DNA of 64,000 bases, from the NCBI GenBank assembly GCA_029964075.1, contig CM057129.1, positions 14,375,430 to 14,439,429 on the forward strand, given 5' to 3'. The notes under the pieces are model-generated. The model did no database searches. It saw nothing but the letters and a program-made list of their open reading frames with translations, and was not told the DNA's origin. This DNA is from Patiria pectinifera. Its lineage: Eukaryota; Echinodermata; Asteroidea; Valvatida; Asterinidae. Below are positions 31,594 through 44,300 of the stretch, piece by piece. Each line of letters opens with the position of its first letter. Position 1 is the first letter of the stretch. The position numbers and the translations under genes were made by a program.

Positions 31594-32925
31594 GCCGGAA
31601 AGTAATATACATGGGCTTTGAGAGATCCCAATGCAACGTACCATAAGTTGGCCCCAACTAAGTTATATATTAAATAAAGCGCCCCCCCCCCCCCGCATTA
31701 TTATTGGGGATCCCAACTAGTGCAGTATGTCCAAACTACAGTTGGGGCTACAACTTAACTGCATGCGTAACATCGACCGACCGTGTCAAGGATAAGGGCA
31801 ATCGAGTATGAATTTATGACTGAGTCAACAGATACTTTTGTGTTGTGGGTTAAAGGTTTGGCTTTTTGTCATAGAGGTGTACATGTACATGTGGTTCGTT
31901 TCGCCTGAATTACAAGTACTTGGCTGTATACTATGACCTCTGTTGCACGTGATCTTGCACTCCACCAGGCAGACATCTGCACTCATGTACATGTATAGAC
32001 ACTTCTCTTCAATAGAAGTGCGCACCTAGTCAAAAGAAAAGCCACCAGACAGAACTTCAAATTGAATAGATGCATGTGCATTATTTGGTAAGTTTAATTA
32101 GACCTATCCGTTTAACTGTAGGCCTACAGCATTGATACATACGGAAGTTAAGCCAGGATAATTCGTATAGGGGTCAATGGTGCACAATATTATTGACTGC
32201 GTCGGATGTGGCATTTGAGAGTGGGATATCGGAGGGTACAAAGCAACTTTGTTCAGTTCTTCCCTGTACATTCCTGATGAGGCCTTAATGATAATGCGTA
32301 CAATTTCTGATTATGGAGGACTTTCTGTCTAGGCCTACTTATAGTCATCGTTAATCATTAGCCCTACGTGAGTAAGATGGACAGATTTGTTTTTGTTCAA
32401 TCAATTATCATGCATGAGTTTACACAAATGTCTTTGTTCAAAATAATCATAATACACCTAGCTTACGGTTTCTGTTTGTGGTTTATTATGCAAAGCCGTA
32501 TATATCCTCTTTGAGTGATCCCATGCTATATCCGACTGTTGCACAGCATTGCTGATGTTGCTAGCATCCCTGGCTACATGGCATATATGCGGGGTTTTGG
32601 TGTTGACAAAATGAGAAAATGCCAACATCTCAGTTAATTTGTTACTCTCTAAATGTAAAAGAGTGAAAAAAACAACACTCGAAGTTGTCCTCCTTAAGGC
32701 TCTTCAAAAAGAGTGGCAGTTAATTCATTCTTTTTTAGAGTGATTTTCACTATGGGCCATAGTGAAAAACCACTCCAAAAGATCCAAACTTCACTCTGGC
32801 GGAGGTCGCACGTTCAAACCCCGATCTAGTCAATTTCTTAGTTGAACTCTAAAAATAAAAAGGGATCAGCTGGAACTATACCTTGTCTTGTTGTTCGATC
32901 ATTCCTTTTCAGATTTGACCACAAT
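31594..32925. other. Non-coding flank before the cathepsin-like gene
   Basis: It contains a poly-C run at 31683-31695 and TACATGTACATG words near 31880. There is a hairpin at about 32736-32775 (GAGTGATTTTCACTATGG paired with CCATAGTGAAAAACCACTC). A CTAAAAATAAAAAGGG stretch at 32848-32863 lies about 65-80 bases before the start codon of the next gene and may act as a TATA-like element. No gene is seen. Confidence 0.45.
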
Positions 32926-35712
32926 ATGAAGACAACATCATTACTGTGCTGTCTCGCAGGATTGTTCGTTTCCTGGGACGTAGCTTCCCCTGCACATATT
33001 GACATACCCTCCGAGATTTGGTGGAAGACATGGAAAGAAAAGTACGGCAAGAAATACGACAGCATGTCTGAAGAAGTCGAGAAGAGGTCTATATGGGAAA
33101 GGAATTATGTCTTCATCAATGAGCACAATTCTAAACTGGATAGAACCTTCGACCTATCGATGAACGAATATGGAGACCAGACACAGGTATCAGCCTTACC
33201 TTTTTCGGAAAATTAGGTCTGTAGCAAAAACAAATTTGCATGATTCTGAGGTTATCTTGTTCTTGTATTTTATTATTCTCTAAAAGGTAGAACTCTGATG
33301 ATGTCGTTTGTAACTGGAGGTATACTCAGTTGCTTTCATCGGGAATAAAAATATAAACATAATTTCGTAATACAAAATAAAAATCCTACCAAACTAATTA
33401 GAACCAACGTGTGTTCTTCCTCAATTTCTGAGCAGATGACCAGAAAGCAATCTACCTTCACCTACCGTCAGCTATCCCCAGTCGTACCATCGCACCACGT
33501 GGTCCTGCCGACGAGCGTGGATTGGCGGACGAAGGGTGACGTCACACCAGTGCGTAACCAGGGCCTGTCTGGCTCAGCGGCAGCGTTTGCTGCAGCCGGT
33601 ACGTGAACGATGCACGGCAGTCAGTATGAGCGGTAGAAGAAAAGGCCAATCTTTAAAGGGAATATACAACATTTACAAACATCGAAAAATACAACTACCA
33701 AGTTTTAACAAAATACCTCACTAGGATGTTGGTACATGACAGTCTAAAGCACCCTGTAAAATCCTGGCACCTTGTGTGGAGTCATTTTCAAGAATATTGT
33801 ATTTTTGTATACATTTCCAACGGTGGTCGGTTATGTTCATAACTATTTTTCAACTGCTGCTCCAAATTCACCATTTTTTTCACTCCAAATTTTGGTTGCT
33901 ATTGGTTACATGTTCATGAACGGGTGCAGGCCAGCTAGACTGGTTCCCTTACCTTACAATTTTCCGGCATCTATAAATTGATCAATTTTATCTTTAGTGG
34001 AGTCAGGGAACCAGACTACTCCACCATTTGTGTGTTTCTTGGTTTTTCCCAGCATTTTCTAACACAAAACTTCAAACATGTCAGTGTAACAATGTTTGAT
34101 CTGTTATAGTAACCTCTCAAATAATTCATTTCTGAAAATTACAGCAAAAGCCAATGATGTATATTCCCTTTAAATGCAGGCAACGAATCACTTAGATCAA
34201 AGGCAAAGGAACCAACTCGACTGCTTGAATATAATTCGTTGAGTGATCTTGGTCTTTCCACAGACGCAGTGGCTAGTTACCATGCTATCCACACTGGCCA
34301 GCTTGCTACGCTGAGCGCTCAAGAGGTGCAAGATTGTTGCCAATCTCACATTGCCGATTTCATCTTTGACTGCATCCACAAATTGGGCGGCCTTTGTAAA
34401 GATAATGAGTACAAGCCAGGCAATGGGACATGCCGTAGCAGATACTGCACACCTTATGCCGAGGTACAGCAAAATATAAGAAATACACTGTGAGCAGTTC
34501 CAAACCCTATAGGCCATATAACCAAAAGGTATTGTAGCGTGAAACTAGTGGGTTCTTGCCCCCCCCACCCCCATGCTGCGAAAAACGCCAGCTAAAGAAC
34601 ACACAAACAGGTTTTCCAGACTCAAGACAACTCCGATTTTGAGTCCACGCCATGTACAAATTACTCTGCACAGAACAAATTAAATCTACAGCAAAAACTA
34701 ACGGGCTACAACAACTGTATACATTGTGCTACATTAGCACGCCCAACCCCGCCTTGAGCTTGGCGTCCGGCCAAACCCTAACTGAACAAAAGATCTTCGA
34801 GACCCACTTTTAGGTTGGTTTAAGAGTGCTTCCTGGCCTTATCAACAATTTAAGAACACAAATATTTTTTATGGCCATCCTCATCATCGTTGTTGTTGTG
34901 ATTGCCCCTTACAGAATCCTTAAGCAAAAAAGGTCTTGTTTTTTAATACCTAGGTTCCAACTGGTGGGAAGAAAGTCAGCTCCGGGAGTGAAGATGCCTT
35001 AGGCGAAGCCGTAACCATAGAGCCAGTCATGGTCAGTATTGATGCTAGTCAGGCATCATTCCAGTTTTACAGCAGCGGTGTGTACGCCAGTGGTAACTGT
35101 TCTTCCACCCTGTTGGACCACAGCATGCTGCTTGTTGGCTACGGGCAACAGAATGGCCAGGAATATTGGATCTGCAAAAACACTTGGGGTAAATGCATTA
35201 TTCTATTCAATGTAGAAGAATGTATTCGAATTTCTAGTTTATCTTCATACCAACTAGCCTCTAGCAGTTAGTATCCAAGTCATCCTAATTTAGCATGGCA
35301 CTAAGATCATTATTTTTTTAGGTCAGTATTAATAATTGGAACATGAGTTGTGTACAAAGTACTTTAAGAAGATATTTACCACATTGGGTCTCCTCCCGCT
35401 AGTCTCAATGTACATTCCAGGGGCACCGATGGCGGTCATGAAACATCATAAAGGTATATTCTAACATGCCCTATTTCATGCTTCTGTCATCAAAGGCACA
35501 CTTTTGCACATATTACCTGCCGATGCCATTTTAGGATGCCATTGTCCCACGCTCACCACAAACACCCCAAAACAAAATGAACTGAGTAAAAAGCTGATCT
35601 TCCCCCTTTTTCCCTTTCAGGTGCATCTTGGGGCATGAATGGCTACGTTCTGATGGCGCGCAACAAGAATAATATGTGTGGGATCGCAACGGATGCAATA
35701 TATCCAAATTAG
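32926..35712 (+). CDS. Cathepsin L-like C1A pseudopeptidase, five exons
   Basis: Exons 32926-33186, 33436-33598, 34180-34463, 34954-35188, 35621-35712; all introns GT-AG and in phase; 344 residues, normal for a procathepsin [23 protein letters not shown] is a secretory signal. Residues 30-87 are an I29 propeptide ([40 protein letters not shown]). The mature domain starts near [19 protein letters not shown]. The active-site segment, normally GSCWAF, reads SGSAAAF, so the nucleophile cysteine is alanine and the oxyanion-side CGS is SGS. The catalytic histidine ([11 protein letters not shown]) and asparagine (CKNTWGASWG) remain, as does the C-terminal [11 protein letters not shown]. The usual CNGG segment is also changed ([17 protein letters not shown]). 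The frame is intact throughout, so this is an expressed-type gene that has lost peptidase chemistry, not a decayed copy. Likely a secreted or lysosomal binding protein; its role is unknown. A possible poly(A) signal is at 35952. Confidence 0.9.
33657..34169 (+). mobile_element. 510-bp TTAA element filling intron 2 of the cathepsin-like gene
   Basis: Flanked by TTAA at 33653-33656 and 34170-34173. The intron runs from 33599 to 34179, so the element plus its duplications make up about 90 per cent of it. The right end stops 6 bases before the AG acceptor, so the element's own TATTCCCTT supplies the pyrimidine tract. Confidence 0.85.
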
Positions 35713-35770
35713 ATCACTGGAGAAACGAATTCATCGACTCCAAAAATAAGTTTAGGTTCCAAATCTATTG

Positions 35771-36815
35771 CAAATATTGAATGCTTCGAGTGGTGTTGTA
35801 AAACTAGCCTCTCGCTCGAGGTGATCCATGGTTATTCTGTTAATTTTTCCCGAGGCGAAGCCGAGTGCTCCATGGATCACCGTGGAGGCTTGTTTTACTT
35901 CACCACGAGATAAAACAGTCAATATTTGTGTTTTTTTTTATACAACACCTGAATAAATCCCCGTCATCTGATTGGTGGATCGTTGATCACGTCTTTTAAT
36001 TATTCGTCCCAACGCATGGCGCGCGCGTGGCGCGCAGCGCACAGTGCAATGGAAGTTATATTGCACGGTGAATAGAACTTCCATTGCACGGTGTCACTGC
36101 TGCTGGTGGTGAAGCTGTTTTAAATCAAGATAAATTGAATATGATTGTTCTCAGCCTGTTGAACAGTTTGCATAAATTTAATACGATGAACTTCTCGAAC
36201 TTTCAAACAGTTTTTAACCTGAATAAATTGGCTATTAAAAGTCAGCCAGTCAGATGACAAGTACTTTTTTAGGTGCTATATAAAACAAATAATGAATGTT
36301 TCACGTTCGTGCAATGGAAAGAATAATTTCATTCGGTGACAGATGAAATGTTCCATTCCACTCGGCTTCGCCTCGTGGAATGAAACATTTCATCTGTCAC
36401 CTCATGAAATTATTCTTACCATTGCACTCACAAACATTCATTATTTGTATAATAATACCTCTCCCACAGATTCTGCTTGGTTTTAATATTGTAACATTAT
36501 CAAAATCTAAATACAGTTACAGTGAACTTTTATTTCAATACAAAATTGGTGAAAATTGTATTTTTCTCATCCAAACCACCCCTTCACGAAATGTTGGAAC
36601 CCAACTCTGTAGCGCTGGCGCAACGCTCGACGCGCACACGATATTTGCACACGAACACCGCGCCATGGTATAGTACTTTGGTTGCCAATGGTGTAGTACT
36701 TAGCTTGCTACGGGTATAGTACTTTTAGCCGTGCACAGAAATATAGCAAAAATAGAAAGTACCATGTGACTCGCCCTCGGCCAATCAAGACACAGAATGT
36801 GCGTGTGAGGTGTTA
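35771..36815. mobile_element. Composite palindromic element, long copy
   Basis: The parts are a palindrome at 35771-35928 with tip GGCGAAGCC (35854-35862), a spacer with a smaller hairpin (36044-36057 with 36076-36089), and a second palindrome at 36286-36447 with the same tip in reverse (36364-36372). A body (36448-36815) follows, with TAGTACTTTGGTTGC-type repeats. The body has ends TATAATAATACCTC and, in reverse complement, ATTATAACACCTCAC. A shorter relative lies at 43363-43940. No protein is encoded. Confidence 0.75.
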
Positions 36816-39800
36816 TAATAATTAGTAGATTTCCGTCGGTTTACTCAGGGCGGGTCCATATTTGGCTCAGGAGGGATGTAGCTGTGAATGAGTGCCACTC
36901 ACACGTGACGCCCGGCTTGTGGGGGGGGGGGGTCCCGGGATGTGCTCCTGGAAAGTTTGAAATCTCCATTTTGTCTGCAGCCTTTTGAATTTAAAATTGA
37001 ATTGTGAACACACAATACAATGGACTCGGATATTTTTGCCTGGGAAGTATAAAGGAAACGTTAACACACGTTTGGTGCCAATAATATCATTTATAATTTG
37101 AAGGAAAAAAGCCCGAAACCATGCATTTGCAGGATATTATGTGGTGGAGTACGAGTAAGACTGTCATACATGTACTTCTACTATTGTAATGAGCCAGAGT
37201 GCACATCACGCGTCAACGTCTACCGTAAACTCCGCGGTCTACTATGAGGACATAATCTGATTTTCCAATAGCTCCGGAAAAGTTCGACACGTGGGCTAAC
37301 TTATATTGGCATTCACTGGGATGTCATATCGGAATCCTCAATCATTTGGGGCGAATGTTGTCAGTTATTTCCTTGGGATTGCTTTTCTAACCAGAAATAA
37401 TATACACGATTGAACTAGCAAGCACATTGTAAAGTTTAGCAAGCACATTCTAATGTTTATTATTAATATTCAAAAGGAAAGAACCTAACACCATTAAAAC
37501 TAGCAGTGTATTATACACAATCTGTAAAACAAATGAACTGAACTTTCTTTATAGTGCTAGTCTTGGCAACATAAGGACTGTTCAGTCGGTGGGGAGACCA
37601 GGGAAAGAATGTAGTATCCAGACGCCACTTCAGCGGTCGTGTACAATGTCTACGGAGAGTCAAGAACATTTTGTAAGTATTTCCTAATCAAATTGGAAAT
37701 GTTTCTCAGTCCTAGATTCATGTCTTTTCAACATTTTTGCAAACTGACCTTAATTGAGATAGATGGTATATGAGTAAAAGAGTGGCGTCATGTTGCATCA
37801 TTCTTTCCAAAATCAGAGCGACCAAAAGAATCGGCAACTATTCCTGTTAACTACTTTGGTCCTAAACCCAAAGATATCCTTTCAGGTTTTCCATCAACAT
37901 ACTGCGATGTTTTTTTTCTGACATCATTTTCTACGAACTATGCGTACCAAATACATTTTTGTGTTCTTTATTTCAGATACAAAGCTGAATTTTTTAAATC
38001 CATTTTTTCTCACACCAGAAATTCCAAATTTTTAACCATCCATTACAAAACACCATCAGTGGCAAAAAAGTCACAGAGGAAAAATGTCTTTTTTTAATTT
38101 CAACGTTTCTATAAAACTAATTCAACAACGAAATCATGATTGTCTAACCTAAAAAAAAACCACTACAGAAATGGTCAAAAGGTACATTGTAATTTTCCTC
38201 CAGGTTTTGACCACCTCCCCAAACATGCAAAGATCGGCATAAGATACGCTATGAAATAATAAACCTAAATCCTCTTATAAAATAAATGAAGTAAGTATTC
38301 AGCCGTGAAGTTGAACTTCGGTGAATCTAAAACTACATATGAAAAATTTTAAATGTACTTTTCTATTTGTAATCATAATCTTGTAATATGATAAAATCAT
38401 GTTAATATCAACAAGGAAATAAAATTAGTTCAAGCTTTTGCTCCTGCAATGTTCCCACTTTTAGCAAGTACTTTTTTGGCAGTTGGTCGACATATGCATG
38501 CAGTCTACCATTTCTAATTCAGCCATTTCTTTTTAGGTGAAAATACAAATACTATTTAAGGTCTACTGTCATTTTGATTTTTAAATGTCATTTGAATAAT
38601 CAGGTTGGCTGACAAATCACATTACATGTGAACTGCATATTCTTCTTATAAAATATAACCATTCGTGTATTACGAATGGTCCAGTTCAAATACTTCGGCA
38701 AGGTACTCCTAGGATTTCAATTGAGATTGTCACATGATAATCAAATTTGGAATGGAAATGAAACCAATCATCGAGCATTATAAAAAAACAAAGGTCAAAG
38801 TACATAAGGCAAGTGTTAGTATTGTCATACAGTGCATTCTATACACATCAGAACCAGTCCACATCTAGAATCCAGAACCAGAACAGCAAACTAGTGCCAC
38901 GTTAAAAAGGGAAAAAAAAAACCAAGAAAAACCACACAACTTACAAATCAATCGAAAAACCTAAACATCCGACAAATTACATCCAACACTTTGTGTATTT
39001 TTCATGACTAAAAGAATCGAAAAGTAGAATAGCCATCCCTACAACAAGAATCCAGCTCGATTTTTCCGCCATAATGAAATTACATTCCAAAAGCTACAAT
39101 ATCATGAAGTAAAAAAATGCATGATAAAACACATGTCGAAGCTCTTTAGTAACTTACCACGTTAAGTTTTTCCACAAGGAAACAAATCAACATACTAGTC
39201 TTTCCAGAGACATGTGCCTTTTCACGATGAAAAGGCAATGTGCATGCAAGTCAATACATAAAAACACGGACCTTCATATCAAACATTCAGCGAACCAATC
39301 TAACAATATTTTAACCTACCTCTCAAGAAATTCAGTAACTTTAATCAAGGTTAATTCTGAGATAGTGGGCTTGCTTCTACTCAAAGAGCACCTTGTGCAA
39401 AAGTTACGCCGTGGTAGTGACACTAGGATTCATGACTGGCCAAATGAGAACATTACACAAAACTGAATAATACTCGTCGGAATTCACATTTATACTGTAG
39501 TCTGTAGACGTCTGGGAGACGTTTATGCGTATTTCACACCGTTTTTTTAGAAATGAAAAACAAAACACAGGGATCCCTTTCCTGTTTTGCCTAGACTGCC
39601 AAAAACTATGGGTACTGTTACTTAAATAACTAACATGTAACGAAAAATAGACTTCAGGTAAGGCCTGCTGTACAGAAACAAACTACGGCACTGAATTGGT
39701 ATCAAACTACCAACAATACTTTGAAGTTCGGTAAGACGGAAAGACCTTGCTGGGTCGACAGGGACACAGGAGCTTCTATTTGGCATTCTGTTCTCGTTTT

Positions 39801-40733
39801 TGTTAAGGTTCCTTTGCAGAACTCTCAAATTTCATCAACTAAAATAATAAACAAGTCAAAAAAAATCCCCCCCCCCCCAAAAAAAATCCTGACTTTGAAC
39901 GGAATTGGTTCCTTGTTTACAATCACCATAATGTTTCTTGTACGACAGATACCTTAAAGTGTATTCTTTAAATCTACAAAAGCACCTATGTGTCTGCCTA
40001 TAAACTAAACACAAAAAGTTCATTATCATCCTGGTCATTTGCTGCATAAAACTAAACTATTAACCTGTACACTAACCAGGTGAGATTTTAAAAAAAAGAA
40101 GCAAAACATGTTATTCGATACCGATGTTGCAAAAGCTACTGCTTTGGATTACATGTAAATCAAAACTTTTCATTCAAAAATACTTTGCTCTACTTCTAAA
40201 TTGAAGCTAAGACTACCTTTGCTCTGTACAAGTTACATTGTTTTCAATCACTCATAAGTTTGTAACCATTTGAAACTACCTGTACCTCCTGTTTGCCATC
40301 TCTAGTGGTCATGGGTTCTGTCTTGAGCCGATGCATTATCAAACTCTTCCTATTATAGGAAGATCAGTGAATGAAGCACGTACACTTGAAAGGCCAAGTA
40401 TTAATCATTTTAATACACAAAAAAAGGGCCTTACACGTGCCCCAACCCTGACTTTCCTACTATCACATAAGTGTCCATACTGTTTGGGGGTGCCTCTGCA
40501 GATACCATCATACGTTCGTGCACAAAATTAAAGCAAGCCGAACCCCCACAAACTTTTATACTTTCTTTAATACATTGCATTGTCAATAATGACTTCTGAA
40601 GGGGCATGACGTATCTCAATAGCTCCACAGCTAGATCCATAACCCTTTTGGAGATTCAGCGTATGCAAAATGGACTCAATAAGTGGCGCTATTAAGGTTT
40701 GGCTAAATTTGGGCAAATACAACTTTGCTCAAA
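36816..40733. other. No gene seen; possible lamin 3' flank
   Basis: AT-rich non-coding sequence downstream (minus-strand sense) of the lamin stop at 41334. Part of it may be lamin 3' UTR, but I cannot fix the polyadenylation site. There is a C-run at 39870-39879. Open frames such as 39212-39466 have no domain. Confidence 0.4.
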
Positions 40734-41003
40734 TTTTGGTTTAACCAGTTCACGTCGGATGATGTGTATACACTCAAAGGTTTTGCGGTATTCGGAATGG
40801 ATGACGGATAAACAAGCAACGAGCGAGGGCGAAAATATCTGTCTGCGACCCACTCGCAGCGAGCGAGGCCAGAAATATCAGGGTGTGCTACCTGCAGATG
40901 ACACCCTGAACCCCTCTGGCATCGAGGTTCGTGAAAAACAATCCCGCGCCTGTGTCCGGTCAGTGTCAAAATAATCCCGGCGCGAACTGGTTAACCAAAC
41001 CAA
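40734..41003. mobile_element. MITE with GGTTTAACCAGTTC ends
   Basis: The left end TTTGGTTTAACCAGTTCACG and right end CGCGAACTGGTTAACCAAA are imperfect inverted repeats around a CpG-rich interior with CGAGCGAGG words. It measures about 270 bp and has no transposase. Confidence 0.55.
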
Positions 41004-41333
41004 ATAGCGCCCTCATCTTTTGTCCACCATATCTCAACTGCCTCTGCACAGTCACTATAATCGAAATCAGCGCAGCACATTGTCATTCCCATACTGAACC
41101 CTTACATATCTAATTAACAGCTATATGGAAGTAAAAAGTACTATTAAAAACAATGATGGATGTTCTTTGTGCGGAGGAAACCAAATTTACGCATGCTCAG
41201 AAGAGCTCCAATTGGGAAGTTTAACTTCCAAAAGTTCACCCTTCTGCAAGTTGACGCTGTCCAACTGTTACTCTCCTGGATGCACTAATGATGACATCAC
41301 AATGACATCATGATGACATCACAGTCGGCGGGT

Positions 41334-41363
41334 TTACATGATGGAGCATCCCCTGTTATCGCC
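41334..41363 (-). CDS. LMN: Lamin last exon with CaaX box (30 nt)
   Basis: The acceptor TCTCGTCTTCAACAG precedes GDNRGCSIM and a TAA stop (41336-41334). Phase 0 matches the previous exon. CSIM is the typical lamin B farnesylation signal. The exon is short, but the motif, acceptor and phase agree. Confidence 0.85.
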   Translation of the reverse strand, partial: GDNRGCSIM

Positions 41364-44300
41364 CTGTTGAAGACGAGACAAGAGTTCGAAATCAGAATCA
41401 TTCACAGTTACAAGTACTTGTTATCAGAAACCCTCGTTGAGATCATGCCAACAGTGATGGCATGTTTCTCATGTCTAATGTGTCTGGACCCGAGTATGGA
41501 CCTTCAGGTATCATCAAGAAGTTTCAGAGTCAGTACAAGGCTTATAATCAGTGAAAGCATGCAACATTCTGTATGTTATGTGTCAACTGGAAATGGCAGT
41601 CACACATAACATAACATATCGTCGGGTGCCTGGAAGAAGGTCGTAAGGGCGAAAAATTGTATCAAAAGGTCCAATTCAGATATTTCGGGTAATTGACAGA
41701 GCTTGGAAATATCTTTCATTTGATATACATATTGTCTCAAGGGGCTACGTCATTCTGACGTAATTTAACAGTAAACAAAAGACGGAAGGAGGTTTTTCAT
41801 TATTTGTGCCCGGCAAAAGGTCGTAAGCGTGTAATTCTCATTTAACAAAAAATGTTCCAAGCGTGCTAACGTCCCCCCCAAAAGGGTACTCAAAGCCAAC
41901 TTTGTTCCTGGCAAAAGGACGTAAGGATTTAACATGCAGCTTTAGCGTACATTTCAGGCTTGGGAAGTTCCCGGTAAAAGGTCGTTAGCATAAAAATTGA
42001 AATAACTTCACAATTAAGTAATATTTTGACATAAAAATGCACGTTATTATTTTAATTATTAACAAGGTTTATCAGTCAAAATTTCAACCTTATGTGATTT
42101 TTAATCTTGAAATGGCAGCACAAAACCTTTCCACTCGATTATCTCCAAAACTCCTTTTTGCGTGCCTGGGCTGCTTACGCCTTTTTCCTTGTCACACGAC
42201 GATATGGTTTTTTTTCTTTTCCATATTTATTTGTTAAATAGTTCTACATCAACAGTAGTCTGAGTATCACCCGTTGTCCAACGAAGCCCCCTCTCCGTAA
42301 CCAACATCTGATATAGCTGAGCAATGCAAATTTTATGCGACCCCGCGCTGCCAGCCAATCGGAGTCGACTTCAGAAAATGTGACGTCATTTCTATCTGAA
42401 ATGTGGACCAAGCTGTTGATTGGTCAATTTGGCTGACATGTTTTTGTAGTACAACAACGGGTTACTGAAGACCCGATAGAAGGCGCCTGCTGAATGGTCA
42501 GAATCATGAGGTCAAGATGCAGTCTTGTTTTGCATAATTAATTGCCGAATTTGCTCACATTGTTGTGCAAGGGGATATTCACACAGACTAGATAAACAAC
42601 AGGTGCACAATAATTACAGTATCACTCATTCATAAAAACGACGACAAGAAACAAGCATGCCTGTCAGTAACTACTAAGGTGATTGGAAGATACCAACACA
42701 CAAACACAGGAAGCTATCAGCATGGGGAATTAGAGCATGCAGCAGGAGAAAAGGGGGGATGGTGTGATCAACCTACCTGGATGCGAAGCAATGAGATAGG
42801 AAGGGGGGAATAGTGGCTTTTTAGCAGACAATGCATTCACATCGAGATGGCTAACAACAAAGAGAAAGAGACACACACAAATGGTATAGGGTAGTGTAGT
42901 CCAGTACTAACTCAAGTACAAGCGCAACTTTCAAGGACTAGTGCGCGCACATGGAAAAAAGAATTTCCAGACAGTACAAGACATACATGAACACAAAATT
43001 GCAAAAGGGATGGTGGCAAGGGTGGGATTAGGACAACAGATGGGTACGCAAGCTATAATGTGAAACAAACCTAAGCAATATTGAATATCTGCTCATTAAC
43101 CCTCCAACTATTTAAGAGGTCACCAATGGTCAAAATGTTTGTATCTCACCTCCTGGCATACTGTGTACAAACCAATGGGGGTCTTGACCAATATTGACCC
43201 AAGTAATAACCAGGCTGACAATGCATGTTCCGTGGAAGGGTTAACCTATGCAACCTACAGCTATTTTAGCTATTGCCTGCACAAGCACTTGTTCACAAAG
43301 AGCAAACTGTTGCCAAAGTGACAAAGGGAAATCCCAGGATCCACTGCTTTCTGTTATAGTATACAAATATTGAATGCTTCGAGTGGTGAAGTAAAACTAG
43401 CCTCCCAAGGTGATCCATGGACCATTCTATTTTCCCGAGGCGAAGCCGAGGGAAAATAGAATGGTCCATGGATCACCTTGGGAGGCTAGTTTTACTTCAC
43501 CACGAGATAAAGCATTCAATATTTGTTTTATAATACTTCACCCACAGATTCTGCTTGATTTTATTATTTTTAATTATTTAAATCTGAACACAGTTGAAAT
43601 TAATTTCAATTTCCATACAAAATTGGTGGAAAATGTATTTCTCTCTTAAAAACTACCCCTTCACGAAATGTTTGAACCCAAGTCTGCGGCGCGCTCTCTT
43701 TGGAATAATACGCGCTACGCACAACGTGCACACCAGCATGCATTTGCACACAAATACCGCGCCGTGGAAATAGTACTTTGGTTGCTAATGGTATAGTACT
43801 TTGGTTGCTATGCGCATAGTACTTTGGTTGCTATGTGCATAGTACTTTTGGCCGTGCACAGAAAGATAGCAAAATTAGAAAGTAACATGTGACTCGCTCT
43901 CGGCCAATCAAGACACAGAATCTATGGGTGAGGTGTTATAATTTGCAATATGCTGATATACATGTAGTACACATGTAACCATGCCCAGTAGAATACTTTG
44001 AGAATAGCTCACTCTCATTCTATTACATGTGCATGTACATGTATATTGCTTTGCCCTTCATGAGCAAGATTTCATGGGCACTATCTAACAATTGTTGACT
44101 GCTGTAATGTGGGATATGGCTTTTAGAACACCGCCGGAGCGCATATCACCCGAGGTAAAGCCGACAGAACCAATGGATTTACAGTATCCGAAGAAACAAT
44201 ATAACATGTATATATATACTCAAGGCTGTCTGAAACCGTGCCAAAAATTCACAACTTTGCCTGGGTGAGACTCCAAGCAATGACCTTCTGCTTCAATGCG

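Noticed and set aside
41310-41609. 99-aa plus-strand frame over the lamin last exon
   Set aside because: No domain; the minus-strand lamin exon with matching phase and CSIM box explains the conserved part.
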